From Conidiobolus incongruus B7586 (lineage: Eukaryota; Entomophthoromycota; Entomophthoromycetes; Entomophthorales; Conidiobolaceae), in the NCBI GenBank assembly GCA_000697335.1, contig JNEM01012111.1, positions 1-32,030 on the forward strand: 32,030 nt of DNA, given 5' to 3'. Position numbers and translations under genes: made by a program. Under the pieces are notes generated by a model, which was given only the letters and a program-made list of their open reading frames with translations, did no database searches and was not told the origin of the DNA. Each line of letters starts with the position of its first letter. Position 1 is the stretch's first letter. Positions 1 through 11,937 of the stretch are shown one piece after another.

Positions 1-1570
1 TAGTATAAATATTATTACTATATATTTTAAAAAATGGGAATTTTTTATAATTAAAAATAAATAAATATTTTAATATATGATATATAAAAATTAATAAATA
101 ATATAAATTTAATAGTTTTTTTATTATTAATAACTTTTTGCTATACTTTTAACAGACTTCTAACACTTAAAAAATAACTCTTTTTATTAAAGACTAAAAT
201 TTAATTTTTATAAACTAATTAAATTTTTTTCTTATAAGATAATTTTTTAACTACCTAAAGTAATTATAATTATATAAGTTATTATCTAAAGAATATACTA
301 AATATAGTAGTTTTTTCTAGTTATTTTTAATTAAAGAATTTCTTATAGTTTTAAATTTATATATTTTATAATTATTATGTAAAATAATAAGTTTTCTTAA
401 ATTTATATTAAAAATACTAATTAAAAATAATTTTATTTAAAAAAGCAATATAAAGTTTATTAATAATTAACTTTCCTTTAAAATTTAAATAAAAATAAAA
501 TATACTATTATAATTTATCATAATAAATAATATTTGTTTATTAATAAAATTTTTATTTAAAAAGGTTTATAAAGTAGGTTAATTTAATTTAATCTAATAT
601 TTTAATTTGTATTTTAATAAAAAATTATATATAAAAATTTAAAATTTATCAATTATAATTATTCATTATAAAAACTTAAGTTTCTAATAATATTTTGATA
701 AGTTTTGTTTAATAACAACTACTTTATCTTTTTTTTAAACTTTAATTAAACTATAAAATACTTATATTTTTATTTATCAATTTAAGTTTAAATTTTAATA
801 TATATAATACTTATAAAACTAATATTAAAATATTTAGAAAACTTTTTAACTAAAATAAAAAGGTATTTTTTAAAATATTTTTTTTACTCTATTAATAAAT
901 AGAAAAATAATAATTAAAGTTAGTTTTTTAAATTTTAATAAATATTAAATAGTTTTTCTTTTAATTTTATAATTTATTTAATAATAAATAGTTGATTTAA
1001 ATAATATTTCATTATTAAAAGCTACTTATAAATTTTAAATAATTTTAAAAGATTTATGGTTAAGTTATATTGATACTAAAATAAAAAACTTTTAATAATT
1101 ATTATTTAGTTTAAACATGATTAAATTAAATAACTAATTTTAAAAAATTAATTTTTTAATCAAAAAAAAATATAATATATATAATTTAAAAATATATAGT
1201 TTTTTATTTAATTATATATTTAAAACTAATAATATATTTGAAAAATCACAAATTAAACAATTTCCCATTATTTTAAATTTATGATAATAAATTATAACTT
1301 ATATAATTATAGTTTTTTTAAGCAATTATAAAATATATTTATAAAAAAAAGAAAATTTCTACAAATAAATTTAATTGGTTATATAATATTAATTTTTAAT
1401 CTCTAATAAAAAGAATTGTTTAAGTATTAAAAGTTTGTTGAAAATATAGTAAAAAGTTATTAATAATAATAAAAAAGAATTATTTTTATAATATATATTT
1501 TGTAAATAATATATTAACAATTTTAATATGAATTTGATTCTAAAAAAGTCTCATTACTTAAAATTTAGAA
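1..1570. repeat. AT-eroded element with long terminal inverted repeats, copy 1
   Basis: Almost pure A/T DNA with no usable reading frame. The first ~300 bases match, as reverse complement, the stretch at about 1275-1570: for example the segment around 150-200 read backwards matches that around 1395-1460. This gives a ~1.5-kb unit with ~300-bp imperfect terminal inverted repeats. The same sequence occurs inverted at 8030-9310 and again in direct orientation from about 31600 to the window end. A long-TIR DNA transposon or its non-autonomous derivative is the simplest reading, but no transposase can be recognised. The left end may lie outside the window and all ends are approximate. Confidence 0.6.
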
Positions 1571-1814
1571 TATTAATTAAAAATAAGATATACAACCTAG
1601 ATTGATATTAATATAAACCAAATTTATTAAACATTTGAATATATTATTATTGGGCCTGATAAGTGCAGAGTATTAATAGCAAATTCTTAATTTGTATTCA
1701 TCATCACACCAGTATATTGAAATATATCAATTTTATATTAATAGAAAAAAAATAAATTATATATTAAAATCAATTAATTAAAAATATTATATTATCATTA
1801 AAAAGTGGTTTAAA
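1571..1814. other. SEC8 3' flank
   Basis: AT-rich spacer between the eroded repeat and the SEC8 stop codon. It should hold the SEC8 3' UTR. No ORF, RNA gene or repeat was recognised. Confidence 0.4.
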
Positions 1815-4800
1815 TTAATCATCAGCACCTTGCAAAAGAGCTCTCAAGGCCATCATTTGGTCAGAATAGTGACGGACTACCTCATCGTACTTTTGATCTA
1901 CATTGGATTGTGATCTGGTGGTTTCTCTCTCGATTTGACAGATATGATCAGAAGTCTTCAAAGCCAAATCTAGTAAAGATTTGTATTCGGAATAAGAGTA
2001 CCAAATGCCTTGTTCTTGAATTTTAGCGCAGAATCTATTCAATTGTAAGTCATAGAGGTCATAAAACTGTTTAGCTAAATTGAGATTGTTGTTCAATTTC
2101 AAATTGGTTAAATTTTGTTGTAATGAAGATAAATTCAATCTCATCTTTTTTAAACCTAATTCAGACATAATTCGAATATCGCGCACATTCGTTATTAACA
2201 TGTTAGACAAGAGCTTTGATATATATTGGAATACGAATTCTATATCTTTTTCTTCCAAATATTGACTTAATAATCCTTGACCAGTTGTTAAATCCATGTT
2301 CAAGTTCAAAATATAACTGTCAGGTTCGATCTCGCTATCGGCTGTGAGATAATAATCACCTTCTCTTAACGCCAAATCCAAAAAGTACATACAATGGCAA
2401 CGGAATTCAACTCTCAAAGTGAAGAGACATTTATCTGAAAGTCCTTTAACCTCTTTCAAAAGATTGTCGATATTACTTGAAAGATTAGCTTTATCGTTGG
2501 AACCATTTTTATCTTTCGAATCCTTCAAGAGGGATCCAACTTCGTAAGCAAAGCACTTTAAACTATGACCTAAAGATGCTAAAAGAGAAAGTTTTTTCGT
2601 ATCGAATAATAACTCTGAAAGGTGTAAAGAACGACGATGTTTTAGACCCAATTCAATACTCATTTCTTGATTATTAAATAATTCTTCCTGTTCTGTATTT
2701 GGTGGCATATGAGGCGATTTGATATAAGTGTAAGCTGTTAAAATATTATAAAGCTCGGGTGACTGCGCCCATTGTGCACTATTGATCATCTTGTTGGTAT
2801 CTTGTTCGTCAGATGAAGGTCCTACAGATACTAATGACTTAAAGAATTGAGAACTTTTATCTAAAAAGGAAGTAATGACAAATTCCAAAATTGGCAAAAA
2901 CTCTTTATGATTAAAAGGAAGAGATCGGAAGATAGTACAGAGATCACGCATTAAGCCTAATAGGTCACTCACACATCTAATCAATGGCTTTTTATGGAGG
3001 GAGGAGAGTTCATGACCGACTTGAAATGCATTGGGAGTAATAATTGCTGAGCTGAGTAGGTATTGAGCATGTAATTCCATTTTAGGTAGAAATTGCTTGC
3101 TGATGAATCTACTTAAGAATTCATGTGATTGGTTGGTTTGGGTTTGATCAAAGTTACCGATACTTTCAATTTTGTCCACAAAATCTAAAATGGGCTTAAT
3201 CAAAATAGAAAGGTTATAGACATGAGGAGTGATCAATAAACGACGACCAGAATCAAAGGAATTGGAGGAATATTGGTCTACAGTAATGGAAGCAAGCTGA
3301 GAAGATTGTAATTTACTTTTGGCGGCATCTGAGAAATAATCTTCAATTGTAAGTTGACCAGTTGATCGCATTACTCTATCATAAACTTTTGAATAGATTT
3401 CGTCCATTAACTGATCATTAATCATTTGTTTGGAGAGCTGTGTTTCGTGAAATGAAGATCTCTCTTTGACGTGAGGATTTGGTTTAATTCTAGCATCAGA
3501 AAATTTGAAGATTGATTTCTTATGATCTCTTTGAGTAAATCCTCTTTTCATAGATTCATTAATATGGGTCATAATATCTTGGATACCACTCATAGTAAAA
3601 TCATCACCATCAGTTCCCATTACGTAGTCGTGTAAAAACCGTTGAATTTCATTTTGCATAGATATCCATATTTCGTTAATGGAATATTTTGAGTCAAAAT
3701 TTGGCTGATTGACGCCAATGTCTTTAATTAACAATTGAATAAAACGATGATTAGCGAAAACATACTCAAATTTCTGAAGTAGACGGCTCGCGAGAGTATT
3801 TAAAATCTCAACTGAAGACTTGCGATTGTCAACCGAGATTGAAGTACTTACATAATTTCCTTTAATATTCTTAGTTTTAATTTGACCCTTTTCTAATCTA
3901 AAATATTGATATTTCAATATTCTAAATGAAATAGCAATTTAAATAAAGAAATAATTACTTGTTTTTAACTTCTTCGACAGTCTTATCGACCAATTGATAC
4001 AATTCAACATGTGCTCTAGTTTTGATTATCTAAAACATTAATATATTATTAGAATACAGTTAAATTTATAAAAAAGATATAAATTACATCGGTTCCTTCA
4101 TTTAATTTTCCAATTTGATAAAGACCATTGACCAAAATAGAAATAAATTTCAAAGAATCGGCTTCGGGATCTAGGGATAGATCTTCTTCCAACTATAAAA
4201 AGAATGAATATGATAAAATGAGTATAGGAAATTTGATGTTACTGATATAAAGTTATAATTTGCAGAATTTGACAATCTTCTATTTTCCTTGTTGTTAAAA
4301 GGATTGGTATTTGATAAATAGTTTATAATCGTATCTATATTATGATAATGTACATGAATTCACACGTATTAGATAAAAATTTAAATTTTAAATACCTTGG
4401 AATTTGGCTGGATTGCTATTAAATAAATAAAAATGTTAATATATCTATTAATTATTGAACATGGGGTAATATTTACTTCAAGCTACCGAAGTTATCTAAA
4501 ACAGAGGTTAAATTAGTATATGAGTTTTTAAATATTGACTGTAATTGGATTCCTACCAAATTCTTCTTTAAGATGAATTTTCATATAAACGTGGTTGTGG
4601 ATATCTTCAACAAGAGTATTATGAAGATTCTAAAATTATCAATAATATCTCATTAGTTTGATGAGTGATTAAAGCATTTAATGAATGTAAAATTTTTACA
4701 TTTTTAATCTTTAATAAAGTTCTCCTTAAACCGGAAGTAGCTTCAATGGGCTTCAATTCCACAGAATCCAGATCTTCTAACGTATTTAACAATAACTGAA

Positions 4801-5611
4801 TAGCCATTTTGTAATACTTATCACGAATTAATTGCTCGATCTTCTCAGGTGTTTTCTTTAAAGAGTCTCTATTTATATAATATAATTAATAATATTGATA
4901 TTTACACAATTGATTAATATTACAATTTATCTAGAATTCTTAACATTTCTTTATATTGTTTAGCCTTATTCCATAAACCATTCAAATCAGCCCTCTTAGT
5001 TTGTAAAATATCTTTCGTTTGGAGCAGTTGAGTCTTAATATGTTGAACAGTATCTTTGGTATAGCCTAATTCTTGTTGAACACCAGTGAAAATAGTGGTA
5101 GTGGTATTAAATTGTCTATAATTGGCTATATAATACTATTAATACAGTAATTCTTAAGCATAAATTCTTAATTCACCATTGACAACTTCTTCAACTGTTT
5201 TATGAATTTTTTTCAATAAATTTGAGAATTGATGCTGATCTTTTCCTAAAGAACTACCATCAGTTAAATCCAAAGCTAAAGGAACTGGGTTGAACTAAAT
5301 AAGGAATAGCATATTAGTATAAAATATCTATTGAAAAAATGTATATTTTTCTGAATATCAATCCGACTAACCTGCTCTGAACTGAGCATAGACCAATCTT
5401 TGTTAACTTCATTTAATGCAGCTATTATTGCTCAAAAATTAATATAAATTACAAAATGCTTAATATTTTAAATACCTTGAGCATTATTTAACCAATCACC
5501 TCTAGATTGAGAATGTGGAGTATTATTAATATTTTGTGATTGATTAGCAAAAGTAGAACTCGAATTATAAGGTGAGGGATCAGCAAAGGTGGGAGGTTTT
5601 TTATAAGCCAT
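1815..5611 (-). CDS. SEC8: Exocyst complex component Sec8 (EXOC4), 12 exons
   Basis: Exocyst subunit that helps tether secretory vesicles to the plasma membrane at growth sites. Exons in transcript order: 5611-5476, 5421-5372, 5294-5177, 5125-4924, 4868-4700, 4629-4557, 4495-4477, 4415-4396, 4334-4243, 4192-4088, 4029-3959, 3921-1815. All junctions are GT-AG and phases close to 1053 residues, normal for Sec8. After a short polar leader (MAYKKPPTFADPSPYN) comes the N-terminal Sec8 coiled region, with the family-like stretches LNEVNKDWSMLSSEQ, VPLALDLTDGSSLGKD and SGLRRTLLKIKN joined to NLHNTLVEDIHNHVY. The last exon carries 702 residues of helical-rod C-terminus. Two adjacent exons are only 19 and 20 nt, and the last intron is only 37 nt. 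The start is the first ATG, with AT-rich non-coding sequence upstream. The identification rests on the conserved N-terminal block and length; the fast-evolving C-terminus is less diagnostic. Confidence 0.9.
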
Positions 5612-7445
5612 AATTTCAATATTTATTTAAATATATTATTATTGTTTTTAAAATTAGTGTTGTTATTCAATATTCATTGTAAATAATTTTATTCAATCTT
5701 ATGATTTTAAGTGACTTAATTTTAAAATTAAATTTAATTCATTTCAACTAATTTTTTGTTTATGGGTTTTTGAGGAATCGATTAAAACAATATATTCAAA
5801 AAATTAAAGTTATACAGCGAAATATCCAGTGGATTCAAATTTTATTATGTAAATTATATAATAAATAATCAGCTATAATTTATACTTATTTCAATAATAG
5901 TGTATGAAATTTATAGAATAAATTTTAGTCATTAGAATACAATGTGTGTCAGAGTGTTAGCATGATAAACATTACTTTCATTATTGACACCTTGAAACTA
6001 AAAATATTTGATTTTAAAATAAAAAATATTATGTATCTTAATTAATAATTGAATTTTTCATTAAGAGATTATTGTCTAAATATTATAATATAATATAATA
6101 ATATTTCTAATTAAAGTATTGCTATATATGAATTTTTTAAGATAAAATGAAATTTATCAATTAAATATTCTCAATCATAATTTTGAAAGCTTAAATTTGA
6201 TCATTTAATATTTGATTAAACTTATTAAATTAGTATAATTTAAGATATTTAATTATTTTTATTTTATAGCGAGTCAATTACCATTAAAATGAAAAAAGAT
6301 TGACAACAACTTTGCAAAATATAAATGTTTATTATTCTAGTTATTTGTCCTCTTTTAATAAACATTCTTTTAAGTTTTGTTAGTAATATATATATACATA
6401 TGATATCCTTAAAGTTAAAAATTAAATTAAAAATACTGTGAACTATAAATTTGTTAAAAATTCATACTATCATTATGTAGTTTGAATTTAACTATAATTT
6501 CATAATGAATATATATTTGAGTTAATAATATATAATAAGATCCACTTAAGTTTGTAAATTATAGGTCAAAAATGAAAATTTTGCAAATTGATAATGACAG
6601 CTGTAAATGTTAGAGGAAATAAACTTTTAGAGTTTAAACAGGGAATCACCAGTGGTAAATTTTAGGTTACTACACAATTAAGGGAAATTAACATGGTTCA
6701 CCAAATTAGGTGAAAGTAGCTTACTGCAAATCAGGTTCTTTGAATAAAGTAAATATCTCACATTCATCACAATTCAATACTTTTGTGAGAGTTACAAGAA
6801 AAACTTAGAGACTAGATAATTTTGAAAATAAAGATAAAAGAATATGTTCATTAGTTTGCTTGTGATAATTTTATATTAGTTTTAATTATGAATATTTGTG
6901 AATATATATGCTTAACAAGCAAAAAATGATGAATTTAACTAGTTTATAAAATGAAGCACTTTTAATATAACTTCTTGTATTAGTATGATGACTAGAGTTT
7001 CTTAAGTGATAAACACAACTATTTCCCATAAATAAGATTATATGATTGTGATATCAATATTATATTTTAAATAAATTCTATAAATTATTATTAAATATAT
7101 AAATATAACAGAAATAAAATTTAATGCGTGTATTTTATCTTATATAATTCATTTCAAATCAATTAATATTTATAAATAATTTATGATAAAATATATATTT
7201 TTAATTTTTATTAATATTTACATTTATTTAAAGTAGATTTTATAATATTAGAATGGTAAATTAACTATTTGTAAATATTATATAAAAATTTATTTATTGG
7301 TTGATATTCAAAAATATTCTTCTAAATTTAAAATTATTTTAATTTATATTTCCAAAAATGGTTACTTTTCAATTAATATAAATTATAAAATAAATAACTA
7401 ATTAAATCAATTTTTAATCTAAATTATTTTTATCTTTATATAATT
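5612..7445. other. Non-coding AT-rich spacer, SEC8 upstream region
   Basis: About 1.8 kb of AT-rich DNA with stops in every frame. The first few hundred bases should include the SEC8 promoter and 5' UTR. A slightly more complex patch lies at about 6540-6760, but it shows no coding frame or RNA fold I could name. Confidence 0.4.
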
Positions 7446-7449
7446 ATAG

Positions 7450-7775
7450 ATCAGGAGGTTTGCTCATCTTTTAATTTTAATTATCTATCAATATTCCAAA
7501 TATAATCTAATTATAAATATCAAGAACAATCCTTGCATAATGGAAAATTTTAAACTATAACAAAAGTTAAAACTTTAATATATTAGCTAAAGATTAATTA
7601 CACTATAAAATAGTCATTGGATAGATATTTGCTAAATGATTACTTTGATCAAGGTTAAACCCTATATTTTGATATTTTAATAAAACTCCTCTAAAGTATC
7701 TAGTTAGCTATCTTTAACCTATTTTATTAAACTCATACGAATTTTATTATAAGACTATTTTCCAAAAGCCTTATA
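7450..7775. repeat. 325-bp repeat, heavily AT-converted copy
   Basis: Aligns almost without gaps, in the same orientation, to 11888-12215. Shared landmarks are the blocks at 7517-7538 and 7626-7690. The differences are nearly all C-to-T or G-to-A in this copy relative to the other. Beyond both ends the similarity stops. This copy stands without the gene-like sequence that borders the other copy, so it looks like an isolated end fragment of a larger element. Confidence 0.8.
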
Positions 7776-8029
7776 ATATTATTAAAACAAAAATAAAAAT
7801 ATAATAATAATTTAAAACTAAAATTATAATTATAAAAGCTAGTAATAATAATAACTAAATAAGATTATTAATTATTACTCTAAAAGTAAATAAAAATATA
7901 ACTAACAAACTTAAATAGTTTAATATCTATATAACAAATATTCATTATACTATTGATAATAAATATATTATAATAAGATTATAGCTAATTATATATCTTA
8001 AATTATATAATATTAATATGGAAATTAAG
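7776..8029. other. AT-only spacer between repeats
   Basis: About 250 bases of nearly pure A/T joining the 325-bp repeat to the second TIR element. Nothing recognisable. Confidence 0.3.
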
Positions 8030-9310
8030 AAATGGTATATTTTTTAATTTTTGATCTTTCAAACATATTATATATTTTGAAAGATTTTATATATATAAAA
8101 TATATAGGAAAATAAATATTTTCAAACTATATATATATATTCAATTTTAATTATTTTTTTTATTAAAATATTTTGATTTTAAAATTTATACTTAAATTTA
8201 ATTATACTTAAACTAGATTGTGATTATCAAAAGGTTTTTATTTTTATATCTTTAAAACTTAACTATAAACCCTTTAAAATCATCTAAAACTTTTAAATAG
8301 CTTATAAAGATTGTTTTTTATCTAAAACTACTATATATCACTAGATTAAATGATTTTAAAGCTAGAAAAAATATTATTTAAAATTTATTAAAACCTAAAA
8401 GATTAATTTTTATTATTAATCTTTTATTTATTAATAAAGTAAAAAATTAAATTAAGAAATATTTTTTTATTTTTGTTAAAGAATTATTAAAGTAATTTAT
8501 TATTAATTATATAAGCATGTTATATTTACTTAAGTTTAAACTTAGATTAATTAATAAAAATATAAAATAGATATCTTATAATTTAACAAAAGCTTAAAAA
8601 AAACTAAAATAACTATAGTTAAACTAAACTTATTAAGATATAACTAAAAACAAAGGTTTTTATAATAAATACTTATAATTAATGAATCTTAAATTCTTTT
8701 ATATAATTTTTTACTTAAAAATAAAACAAGATGTTGGGTTAAGTTAAATTAATCCTTTTTATAAATTTTAATAAATAAGTACTTTAATTATAAATATATA
8801 TTATTTATTATAATAAATTATAATGATATATATTTTTTTTATTTAATATCTCAAGGAAAATTAATTAATAATAAATTATATATTATTTTTTTAAATAAAA
8901 TAATTTTTAAATAGTGTTCTTAATATAAATTAAAAAGATTTATTATTTTACATAATAACTATAAAATATATAAAATTAAAGCTAAAAAAATTTTTTATAT
9001 AAAAAAATAAAGGGAGTTACTATATCTAATATATTCACTTAATTATAATTTATGTGATTATAATTGTTTTAAATAATTAAAAAATAACTTGCAAAAAAAA
9101 AATTCTTGCAAATAAATTAAATTAGTTTTTGAAATATCAAATTTCAGTCTTTAATAAAAAGAATTATTTTTTAGGTATTAAAAGCTTATTAAAAGTATAG
9201 AAAAGAGTTATTAATAATAAAAGAGGCTATTAATTTTATATTATTCATTAATTTTTATATATTATTTATTAATTTATTTATTTAATTTTAATTTTAATTT
9301 TAAAATTATG
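8030..9310. repeat. AT-eroded TIR element, copy 2 (inverted)
   Basis: The reverse complement of 8030-8990 follows copy 1 from about 390 to 1265 with point differences throughout. The right end (about 9012-9310) matches the outer ~300 bases of copy 1 read backwards. The left end breaks off near 8030, where copy 1 continues into its second terminal repeat, so this copy appears truncated there. No coding frame survives. Matching is by eye in very AT-rich sequence, so the ends are uncertain by tens of bases. Confidence 0.55.
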
Positions 9311-10399
9311 CTATTACTTAATTTTTATACTAATATTAATATTTATAATAATGAGAAAATAATTGGTAATAATTACTTATCATAAAATGAGATAGATAAA
9401 AATAAAGACAAGATTAGAATTAAAGTATATAATAAGTTTATAAAGTGTATAGAGAGCAAAGATATCAAAGTTATTTTACGGAATAATTTTTATAAATTTA
9501 TAAATAATAATCTAATTTCAAATACTATGATGAATTTTAAAGATAATGGTATAATTAAGATTAAACTAATATTTTTTATGATAAATCTTAAAGATAATGA
9601 ATTTTATCAAAGACATATAATAAATATATATAACCAACTCAATAAATGTCTAATAATAATAGCATAATTAAAATTATAATAGAATAATATAAGAGAAAAA
9701 ATAACCAAGGTATGTGTAGTATGTTTTACTAATATTATGGTGTTTATTTATTGTCAATGGTAGAATTCACTAATAGATAAAATATAAGGTGGTTATGAAA
9801 TTATAAATAAATTAGATAAAATAAAGAAACTATTAGGTAATTATAGTTTGTATGATATGCTAATTAAACTTATTACAATAATTAGAAAGGATGAAAGAAT
9901 TACTATTTATAATAGATAGCATAATGGTAATAATTTAATATTGGTTCTTGGAGTAAAAGATGGATTATATCCAAGTAAACCAAAACACTCATTAATGGAT
10001 TATGGATTTGGATCAATAATAACTAGGTATTTGGGATAACCAAAGTCTTATAATTACAATAATAGACCACTAGCTAATATTATTCAAGATAAAGATATTA
10101 CACAAGAGATTGATTATATTACCAAATTATTATATAAATTGTCAATACAATCAAGAGATTATAAACCATGTTATAATATTTTAGTTTCTGGAAAAGAATA
10201 TAAAATAGTTGGTATTGGATCTATCATATTTAGAAATAAAAAATACACATGCTGTGAGATGGAAACTAGTGAGAAGGTTAGATGTGGTAAGAGTTTAACA
10301 GCAATCCTAGAAGGTAGTACTATACATATATGGATAAGAGTAATAAAAATTGTTAATCATAGCAATAATAAAGATGCTGTTTGTGAAAGTATTATATAA
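9308..10399 (+). pseudogene. Long reading frame of unknown family, interrupted by TAA/TAG codons only
   Basis: A single phase runs from an ATG at 9308 to a TAA at 10397-10399, about 1.1 kb, with no frameshift. It is interrupted by about eight in-frame stops, all TAA or TAG and none TGA. The text between stops looks like protein rather than noise, especially towards the end: LILVLGVKDGLYPSKPKHSL, KPCYNILVSGKEYKIVGIGS and KKYTCCEMETSEKVRCGKSL, with several cysteines near the C-terminus. The last open stretch (10139-10399) is 86 residues. Codons are AT-biased (AGA, ATA, AAT) unlike RAX2. No domain is recognised. It is either a decayed gene whose glutamine codons were lost by C-to-T change, or a sequence from a source with different stop-codon use. 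Confidence 0.45.
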
Positions 10400-10441
10400 A
10401 ATCTATTTATTAGTTTTAAAAGTAATAAATATTATAAACCT

Positions 10442-10928
10442 TTACCAAAACTCTTAAAAAGAACTTTAAAGTAATCCGATGTAAAAATTTTGCAATTAGC
10501 ACCTATAACACCACCACCATATTTAAAATATCTAGCACCATATTTATATTTTTTACTATTTTTTATAAATTCCTCATAATTAAGTCTAATTTCAGCCTCT
10601 GACACATTTATAGTGAATCGAGAATTTTTTGTTCTTTTATTACACCTTCTCGTATACGACTTCTGAGATTATTAAGATCATAATTAGGAACGTACTCTAT
10701 TTTTGATCTATTCCATATACCTTCTCTAATAGTCATATCAGGTGGAATACCATTTACATAATCTAAATCCATCATTATTCCTATATCTCCATCATCCCCT
10801 GGAGATAATATTATAGCATGATGACCCATATTTATACCTAAAGTTGTTTTTACTTGATAATATGTATCAACATCCCATAAAGATGAAACTACAGATGTTA
10901 TATATAAAATGAATGAAAATAAAAACAT
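10442..10928 (-). pseudogene. Small secreted LRAT/NlpC-like protein, frame broken once
   Basis: The open part, 10928-10608, encodes 106 residues. It opens with a hydrophobic signal peptide (MFLFSFILYITSVVSSLW), then MGHHAIILSPGDDGD, which resembles the first catalytic-histidine motif of the LRAT / permuted NlpC-P60 fold (HWAI-type). After the stop, a different frame over about 10620-10442 reads KYGGGVIGANCKIFTSDYF, which resembles that fold's later NC-x-x-F motif with the nucleophilic cysteine, and ends at a TAA. Order and spacing fit the family, so I infer one gene with a single frame break near an A6 run, or a sequencing error there. It is intronless, AT-biased and divergent from the next ORF with a 29-bp gap. 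The family call is inference. Confidence 0.45.
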
Positions 10929-10957
10929 TTTATAGTAAATAATTCAAATTATATAAA

Positions 10958-11338
10958 ATGGGAAATAATCAATCTAAGAAAGAAAATAATCAATATAAAA
11001 AGGAAATTAATCAATGGATGAAACTAATGCTTAATAAACATTCACAAAAATTATTAAATGATGAAACATTTATGATTATAGCACCTAAAAGGGATTTATA
11101 CATAAGACCAAAAGATATAGATAAAATTAATAATAAATGGTATTTTCCAGATAAATAGAAGGACCCAGATACAGTATCAAGAGTTGTTGATACATGTAAT
11201 AATGGTTCCATGGACTTCATTATCGTGGCACTTCAAAAAGATGCATGTGTGCAAGTAGGTGAAATTTATGCATTTATCGGTAATTATAAATTTATTAACC
11301 ATAAACCATTTCTTAACAATATTAAATTCTTTACATAA
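10958..11338 (+). pseudogene. Unknown ORF with myristoylation-type N-terminus, one in-frame stop
   Basis: The ATG at 10958 opens 66 residues to a TAG at 11156-11158. The same frame then stays protein-like to a TAA at 11336-11338 (VVDTCNNGSMDFIIVALQKD, VGEIYAFIGNYKF). The start MGNNQSKKEN has glycine at position 2, serine at 6 and lysines after it, the pattern of N-myristoylated, membrane-tethered proteins; an Asn/Gln/Lys-rich head follows. No domain is recognised. Transcription would diverge from the LRAT-like ORF from a shared 29-bp gap. The full length would be about 126 residues if the internal stop is decay or is read through. Codon use matches the 9308-10399 frame. Confidence 0.4.
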
Positions 11339-11463
11339 TATACACAGCTATGTTTTAAAACTAATAAATATATTTTATACATTCATACTCAAATTATTAT
11401 AATGTCTGTAAATATTATTACTTTCTATTGTATATAGCGCAGGTACAGAGTTATTTGTTAGTA

Positions 11464-11583
11464 TTATACACAATCCTGATAACCTTCATCATATGGTTTT
11501 TGTAATTCCCCATCCATTAGTATGCCTTCTTCACACCATTTAACTTAGGTTATGAATCACCTCAGATCTTCATCAATTTTCAT
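11464..11583 (-). pseudogene. Short decayed coding remnant
   Basis: On the minus strand a short frame reads KWCEEGILMDGELQKPYDEG before a TAA at 11464-11466. About two in-frame stops lie upstream of that text, after an ATG at 11583. The amino-acid text is polar and gene-like, but too short to assign. It lies inside the accessory island between other broken frames. Confidence 0.25.
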
Positions 11584-11709
11584 AACATTATATTACAAAA
11601 TTGGCAATATTAGTTTAACATGAAGTGATGAAATTCATAATATAATATTAACTAATTCTTAACATTAATTGATATGATTTCAAAATAATAACTAAGTAAA
11701 TATCAATAT

Positions 11710-11937
11710 ATGTCTTTAAGTCAAAACCTAGATAAATATTTTAGGAAATATCCAGAATATCTCAGCGATATTGCTGATGTAAATTATACTGCTGATGGTG
11801 ATCCTCAGAAAGGATTCAGATCTCATACAGAAATGTTCAATGATAATATTACATTCAAAACAGATTTAGATATTGTCGCGGATTGGGAGGTCCGCTCGCC
11901 ATTCAACTTAAACTGTCTGTCAAGATTCCAGATGTAA
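11710..11937 (+). CDS. Hypothetical 75-residue ORF running into the 325-bp repeat
   Basis: ATG to TAA with markedly less AT-rich composition than its surroundings and acidic, polar text (LSDIADVNYTADGDPQKGF). No signal peptide, membrane helix or known motif is visible. Its last ~16 codons lie within the repeat shared with 7450-7775, where the other copy lacks the frame. It may therefore be a gene fragment truncated by, or fused to, the repeat, rather than a whole gene. Confidence 0.3.
   Translation: MSLSQNLDKYFRKYPEYLSDIADVNYTADGDPQKGFRSHTEMFNDNITFKTDLDIVADWEVRSPFNLNCLSRFQM

Noticed and set aside
1-1570. LTR-type element for the AT-rich repeat
   Set aside because: The ends are inverted, not direct, repeats, and no reverse transcriptase, integrase or capsid text is visible.
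2080-2265. Plus-strand ORF inside SEC8
   Set aside because: Antisense shadow of the last SEC8 exon; the minus frame carries the conserved protein.
11011-11220. Minus ORF over the MGNNQSKK frame
   Set aside because: Hydrophobic antisense text with no start context; the plus frame is more protein-like.
9308-11338. Idea that the host itself reads TAA/TAG as glutamine
   Set aside because: SEC8, RAX2, PIG-L, LIM and GYP1 use CAA/CAG for glutamine throughout and end in TAA, with no internal in-frame TAR codons, so the host code looks standard.
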